The notes below the pieces were generated by a model. The model made no database searches, was not told the origin of the DNA, and saw nothing but the letters and a program-made list of their open reading frames with translations. From Jeotgalicoccus aerolatus (lineage in GTDB: Bacteria > Bacillota > Bacilli > Staphylococcales > Salinicoccaceae): 64,000 nt of DNA. The stretch is taken from the NCBI RefSeq assembly GCF_014635205.1, contig NZ_BMCN01000001.1, forward strand, positions 1,146,114 to 1,210,113, given 5' to 3'. The position numbers were made by a program, and so were the translations under genes. Positions 60,757 through 64,000 of the stretch are shown here, in pieces (positions within the stretch are counted from its first letter, which is position 1; each line of letters opens with the position of its first letter).

Positions 60757-61704
60757 TTATAAGCCACCTAATCTCCCGGTAAGTTCTTTATACAGACTAC
60801 CTGTTTGCGGTATGCTGAAAGAGTCCTTAGCAGGCTCTGGTATCGCTTTTAATAATTGATCAGCTTCTTTTACCTTGTCCAGCTGCCACAGACTATATGC
60901 TCTCATAATGCTGATTTCTGACTCGCTGTTCTCCCCTGATAATTCCAGTACTTCTTCGTACCTTTCCAGCTGGAGGAGCAGAAATATTTCAAATTTTTTC
61001 AAGTCGTCTGCTTTATAAGTCACGTTTAGTCTGGCTGATATATGATTAATATCAGTAACCAGTCTGTAGGCAGTGTAATACTGTTTAAATATAATATAAC
61101 ATTTTACAAGTGCAAATCGTAATTTAATATCAGAAACATTTAATTCATCAAATTTTGTTAACAGATAAACGGTTTCTTCCAGAATATCTATTGCTTCGTT
61201 GACTGCATCATCTTCTGTCAGCAATTCGGCTTTCAGAAGCACAGCATTGACATAGTGCTGGTTCACAGCGACAGTTGACAGCTGCTGAATTGCCTTGTCT
61301 GTGTGCAGGCGCGTTCGTTTTAAATCATGTTTAAATTTGTAGTAACGCGCATAAATTAAATGTATTCTCCCGCTGTCCGGCAGCGGCACATCTTCAATCT
61401 GCTCATATTCTTTATCGATAAAATATTTTACAGCTTCATAGTCCCCGTTGTCTACTTTTAATTCGTAATGACCGATTTCCCGCAGAATTTCAAAATTATT
61501 ATATTTAAAATGTGAAACTTCTGCCATGAAGTCATTCACAGTACAGTTCAAACGTTTGCTCAGCTTGACTAATACATTGGTCGACGGCTGGACTGTACCT
61601 TTTTCAATCAGACTTAAATAAGTGCGGGAGATGATCCCGTCCGCGAGCTCTTCCTGAGTTAGATTGTTATTGTTGCGTATCTCTTTAATTCTTTGACCTA
61701 TCAT
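60757..61704 (-). CDS. XRE-type regulator with TPR-like domain
   Basis: 315 residues. Residues 1 to about 60 form a helix-turn-helix (IGQRIKEIRNNNNLTQEELADGI, SLIEKGTVQPS). The rest is all-helical with repeated TPR-like units, as in the Rgg/PlcR/ComR (RRNPP-like) group whose members bind signal peptides. The start is ATG at 61704, six bases after GGGGG; ATG at 61710 touches that site. Only 22 bases separate it from cdaA, so it probably leads the c-di-AMP operon. Confidence 0.85.
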   Translation of the reverse strand: MIGQRIKEIRNNNNLTQEELADGIISRTYLSLIEKGTVQPSTNVLVKLSKRLNCTVNDFMAEVSHFKYNNFEILREIGHYELKVDNGDYEAVKYFIDKEYEQIEDVPLPDSGRIHLIYARYYKFKHDLKRTRLHTDKAIQQLSTVAVNQHYVNAVLLKAELLTEDDAVNEAIDILEETVYLLTKFDELNVSDIKLRFALVKCYIIFKQYYTAYRLVTDINHISARLNVTYKADDLKKFEIFLLLQLERYEEVLELSGENSESEISIMRAYSLWQLDKVKEADQLLKAIPEPAKDSFSIPQTGSLYKELTGRLGGL

Positions 61705-61733
61705 ACTCATCCCCCTAAGTACTTAACATTTTA

Positions 61734-61762
61734 ATAATACCAAATTCACAAATGTGTAACAA
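61734..61762 (-). promoter_or_regulatory. promoter of the XRE/TPR-cdaA operon
   Basis: Minus strand TTGTTA (61757-61762), 17-base spacer, TATTAT (61734-61739). The palindrome CACAAATGTG (61747-61756) lies in the spacer against the -35, a possible operator. Confidence 0.7.
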
Positions 61763-61790
61763 ATATTCACATTATTTAAAATCTGTTTAA

Positions 61791-61819
61791 TTGACTATAT
61801 TTACATTTTACATGATAAT
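61791..61819 (+). promoter_or_regulatory. promoter of the ArsR-like gene
   Basis: TTGACT (61791-61796), 17-base spacer, GATAAT (61814-61819), divergent from the XRE promoter. Confidence 0.65.
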
Positions 61820-61846
61820 AAAAGAAAAATTACACGGAGGATATTG

Positions 61847-62293
61847 ATGAAACCATTGCTTGTCATTACTGAGCTGGAACAGCTTAAGTCGATCAGTGAT
61901 CCCTTTAGAATACAGCTGCTTTCTCTTATGGCAGATGGCCCGAAAACCGGACAGATGCTTGCCGACACACTCGCCTTGCCGAGAGCTAAAGTTCATTACC
62001 ATTTAAATCAGCTCCTGTCCCATAATATTATCACTATTCATCACACTGAAGAAAAAAATAGCATTATCCAAAAATTTTACCAGCCTGCGGCAAGAAAGAT
62101 TATACCGTCTGCCAATATTTTTAATTTTAATCATACAGATCAGCAAGCAGCACCCGCTGTATATAATATTAAAATGAACAATGCTGACTATGAAAATTTC
62201 AGTAAGCTTTTATCCGATAAAGAACAGAGAAAAATTTCCAAAAAAGAAACAGCTACTGCTGATGAGTATGCTGTCTATGTATTGAATATATAA
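61847..62293 (+). CDS. ArsR-like winged-helix regulator
   Basis: 148 residues. ITELEQLKSISDPFRIQLLSLMADGPKTGQMLADTLALPRAKVHYHLNQLLSHNII is an ArsR-type winged helix, with no metal-binding Cys motif. The C-terminal half is unrelated to known sensor domains that I can recognise. Start ATG at 61847 behind GGAGGA. It is divergent from the XRE/TPR-cdaA operon and convergent with rocF; targets unknown. Confidence 0.82.
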   Translation: MKPLLVITELEQLKSISDPFRIQLLSLMADGPKTGQMLADTLALPRAKVHYHLNQLLSHNIITIHHTEEKNSIIQKFYQPAARKIIPSANIFNFNHTDQQAAPAVYNIKMNNADYENFSKLLSDKEQRKISKKETATADEYAVYVLNI

Positions 62294-62294
62294 G

Positions 62295-62312
62295 AGAAGC
62301 ATCACTGCTTCT
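62295..62312. terminator. weak hairpin between convergent genes
   Basis: AGAAGCA-TCAC-TGCTTCT is a perfect stem, but the T-tracts are poor on both strands. Confidence 0.4.
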
Positions 62313-62316
62313 GTGT

Positions 62317-63228
62317 TTAAATTTGGCTTTGCCCAAATATGTACTCTGCCAATGTCACTGCTTTAACTGCTGTTTTATTGCGGTTATCAAGCAGCGGATT
62401 CACTTCAACTAAGTCTGCTGATACAAGCTGTTCAGTTTTACTCAGTATATTTAAAGCTAAAAGCATATCCGATAAAAATATTCCGCCGTCGACTTTAGTT
62501 CCTGTTCCCGGCATTTCCATCGGGTCCAGGCTGTCCACATCAAGCGATAAATGAATACCATCGCATTCCTGCAAATGTTTCAAAGCTTTAGTGATGACTG
62601 TATCGAGACCCAATCTCGCAACATCACTCATAGTGTAACATTTAATACCGTGCTTTTTAATATAGGCTTTTTCACCGGCATCCAGATCACGTACTCCAAC
62701 TAAAACAATATTTTCATGTTTAAGTTTTGCACCTTTATGATTAATGTTTACCAATGCTTCATTGCCCTCGCCTAAAAGGACACCTAAAGGCATGCCGTGG
62801 ATATTTCCACTTGGAGACGTATCACTGCTGTTAATATCACCGTGCGCATCAATCCATAAAACACCGAGATTACTGTAGTGATGACTTACTGCGCTGACTG
62901 AGCCGATTGACAGGCTGTGATCTCCGCCAATAACAAATGGAAATCTCTTATTCTTTAAAGTATTGTCTACAGCTTGTGATAAGTGTTCACTGAAGTCTCT
63001 GACTTCATCAAAATTGATTAATCCCTGGCCATCTTTAACATTGTCTTTACGGTAAACCGTTTTATAATTTCCGTATACATTTCCGAGATCTGAAACATCA
63101 TGACCTAAACTTTTTAAATTCTCCTCTAATCCTGAAAAACGCACCGCATCCGGTCCCAAAGATACCCCTAACTTTGGCTGCCCAAATGCTGTCGGTGCGC
63201 CTATGATGTCTATTTTAACCACTGACAT
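62317..63228 (-). CDS. rocF: arginase
   Basis: About 303 residues. GGDHSLSIG, IDAHGDIN and SLDVDSLDP hold the His and Asp residues that bind two Mn2+, and the overall pattern is that of arginase rather than agmatinase or formimidoylglutamase. Hydrolyses arginine to ornithine and urea. The start is given as ATG at 63228, which aligns with homologues, but GGGGGG directly abuts it; GTG at 63222 has better spacing from that site. Confidence 0.9.
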   Translation of the reverse strand: MSVVKIDIIGAPTAFGQPKLGVSLGPDAVRFSGLEENLKSLGHDVSDLGNVYGNYKTVYRKDNVKDGQGLINFDEVRDFSEHLSQAVDNTLKNKRFPFVIGGDHSLSIGSVSAVSHHYSNLGVLWIDAHGDINSSDTSPSGNIHGMPLGVLLGEGNEALVNINHKGAKLKHENIVLVGVRDLDAGEKAYIKKHGIKCYTMSDVARLGLDTVITKALKHLQECDGIHLSLDVDSLDPMEMPGTGTKVDGGIFLSDMLLALNILSKTEQLVSADLVEVNPLLDNRNKTAVKAVTLAEYIFGQSQI

Positions 63229-63324
63229 CCCCCCATAACCTATTCCTTTGTCTAGTAACAATATACTAAAGAAAGCGCTTTTATACAAGTGCTTATAAAT
63301 ATAAATTTAAAATAAAATTATGCA

Positions 63325-63356
63325 TAAAAAAAGAACACCTACAAAAGTAAGTGTTC
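63325..63356 (-). terminator. terminator of the rRNA-tRNA operon
   Basis: Minus strand GAACACTTAC pairs with GTAGGTGTTC over four bases and is followed by seven T residues, directly after the last tRNA. Confidence 0.9.
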
Positions 63357-63361
63357 GATGA

Positions 63362-63434
63362 TGAGCCATGCAGGATTCGAACCTGCGACCCTCTGATTAA
63401 AAGTCAGATGCTCTACCAACTGAGCTAATGGCTC
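63362..63434 (-). tRNA. tRNA-Lys (TTT)
   Basis: Cloverleaf read from 63434: acceptor GAGCCAT, D-arm AGCTCAGTTGGTAGAGC, anticodon TTT in CTGACTTTTAATCAG, T-loop GTTCGAATC. CCA is not encoded. Last tRNA of the cluster. Confidence 0.95.
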
Positions 63435-63451
63435 TAAATAAAATAATTATA

Positions 63452-63523
63452 CTGGGCTGGAAGGATTCGAACCTTCGCGTCACGAGACCAAAACCCGTTG
63501 CCTTACCGCTTGGCTACAGCCCA
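63452..63523 (-). tRNA. tRNA-Gln (TTG)
   Basis: Acceptor TGGGCTG pairs with CAGCCCA; anticodon TTG in GGGTTTTGGTCTC; T-loop GTTCGAATC. CCA not encoded. Confidence 0.95.
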
Positions 63524-63533
63524 AAATCTATGG

Positions 63534-63614
63534 TGGAAGGGGGCAGATTCGAACTGCCGAACCCGAAGGAGCGGATTTACAGTCCGCCGCGTTTAGCCAC
63601 TTCGCTACCCTTCC
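63534..63614 (-). tRNA. tRNA-Tyr (GTA)
   Basis: Acceptor GGAAGGG pairs with CCCTTCC; anticodon GTA in CGGACTGTAAATCCG; a long variable arm makes it class II, as bacterial tRNA-Tyr is. Confidence 0.95.
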
Positions 63615-63624
63615 AGACAAAAAA

Positions 63625-63697
63625 TGGAGAATGACGGGCTCGAACCGCCGACCCTCTGCTTGTAAGGCAGATGCTCTCCCAGCTGAGCTAATTCTCC
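63625..63697 (-). tRNA. tRNA-Val (TAC)
   Basis: Acceptor GGAGAAT; D-arm AGCTCAGCTGGGAGAGC; anticodon TAC in CTGCCTTACAAGCAG; T-loop GTTCGAGCC. The 3' CCA is not encoded. Confidence 0.95.
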
Positions 63698-63718
63698 ATA
63701 TTGAACTATTGAATTAAA

Positions 63719-63793
63719 TGGTGACCCGTACGGGACTCGAACCCGTGTTACCGCCGTGAAAGGGCGGTGTCTTAACCGCTTGACCAACGGGCC
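63719..63793 (-). tRNA. tRNA-Glu (TTC), CCA encoded
   Basis: Acceptor GGCCCGT pairs with ACGGGTC; anticodon TTC in CGCCCTTTCACGGCG; T-loop GTTCGAGTC. The 3' CCA is encoded at 63719-63721, unlike in several of its neighbours. Confidence 0.95.
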
Positions 63794-63804
63794 AGACAAA
63801 AAAA

Positions 63805-63879
63805 TGGCTCCACAGGTAGGACTCGAACCTACGACCGATCGGTTAACAGCCGATAGCTCTACCACTGAGCTACTGTGGA
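63805..63879 (-). tRNA. tRNA-Asn (GTT), CCA encoded
   Basis: Acceptor TCCACAG pairs with CTGTGGA; anticodon GTT in CGGCTGTTAACCG; T-loop GTTCGAGTC; CCA at 63805-63807. First tRNA after the 5S gene. Confidence 0.95.
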
Positions 63880-63898
63880 ATAATAAATAAAAATATTA

Positions 63899-64000
63899 GC
63901 CTGGCAGCGTCCTACTCTTGCGGGACGTCAGTCCAACTACCATCGGCGCTGGAGAGCTTAACTGCTGTGTTCGACATGGGAACAGGTGTGGCCTCTCCGC
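63899..64000 (-). rRNA. rrf: 5S ribosomal RNA, 3' part (5' end beyond window)
   Basis: The minus strand contains GTTCCCATGTCGAACACAG, the universal 5S loop region, and ends GACGCTGCCAGGC. About 100 of the roughly 115 bases are inside the window. It begins the downstream tRNA cluster of an rRNA operon. Confidence 0.95.

Noticed and set aside
63428..63865. Two short proteins across the tRNA cluster
   Set aside because: They are translations of tRNA genes (T-arm words such as GGTTCGAATCC), a well-known annotation artefact.
63362..64000. Integration site of a mobile element at the tRNA cluster
   Set aside because: No integrase, direct repeats or foreign-looking genes lie beside the tRNAs within the window.

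Overview
The window looks like chromosome from a low-GC Gram-positive coccus of the family Staphylococcaceae (a Jeotgalicoccus, Salinicoccus or Macrococcus type rather than S. aureus itself). The evidence is the set of genes (cdaA-cdaR-glmM, gcvPA/gcvPB split, YtrA-type GntR/ABC operons, LysM-NlpC/P60 wall enzyme, rocF), strong purine-rich ribosome binding sites, CtsR, WalR and CcpA type sites, and a glmS ribozyme. No phage, plasmid, insertion sequence or CRISPR array is visible.

Layout. 1-2492: minus-strand operon of a condensation-type acyltransferase, a zinc-ribbon membrane protein and an alpha/beta hydrolase cut by the window edge. 2611-9380: peptide ABC transporter, with oppA and an internally deleted oppA copy on the minus strand, divergent from oppC-B-D-F. 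9521-12667: LysR/MFS/DUF456 unit and a DUF402 protein. 12765-15977: GntR/ABC operon of YtrABC type. 16193-21622: argF-C-J-B-D arginine biosynthesis operon. 21673-28280: mostly single metabolic and transport genes. 28453-33746: trhO, a hairpin array, a flavin monooxygenase pseudogene with its intact neighbour, and cstA. 34006-40234: LysM-NlpC/P60 protein, an orphan DeoR regulator, ybaK-like gene and clpE. 40534-42455: second GntR/ABC operon, followed by a nine-unit hairpin array. 43023-50249: VOC dioxygenase, YdcZ transporter, Dus enzyme, a MerR-controlled drug-type MFS exporter, small membrane proteins and a SurA-like lipoprotein. 50444-53255: gcvPA-gcvPB. 54251-61704: envelope precursor and c-di-AMP block (glmS with its ribozyme, glmM, cdaR, cdaA and a leading XRE/TPR regulator). 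62317-63228: arginase. 63362-64000: six tRNA genes and the 3' part of a 5S rRNA gene, the tail of an rRNA operon read from the minus strand.

How the parts connect. GlmS and GlmM give glucosamine-1-phosphate for peptidoglycan; CdaA and CdaR share an operon with glmM, so c-di-AMP synthesis and wall precursor supply are coupled. Arginine synthesis (arg operon) and breakdown (rocF) are both present. Peptide uptake and cstA carry candidate catabolite-control (cre) sites.

The most unusual signal is a set of three unrelated tandem repeat arrays (29498-29665, 42505-42950, 56381-56578). Each consists of units built round an inverted repeat, each begins within about 20 bases after the T-tract of an intrinsic terminator, and in each the stem arms are nearly invariant while loops and spacers drift. 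I do not recognise a described element with this architecture.
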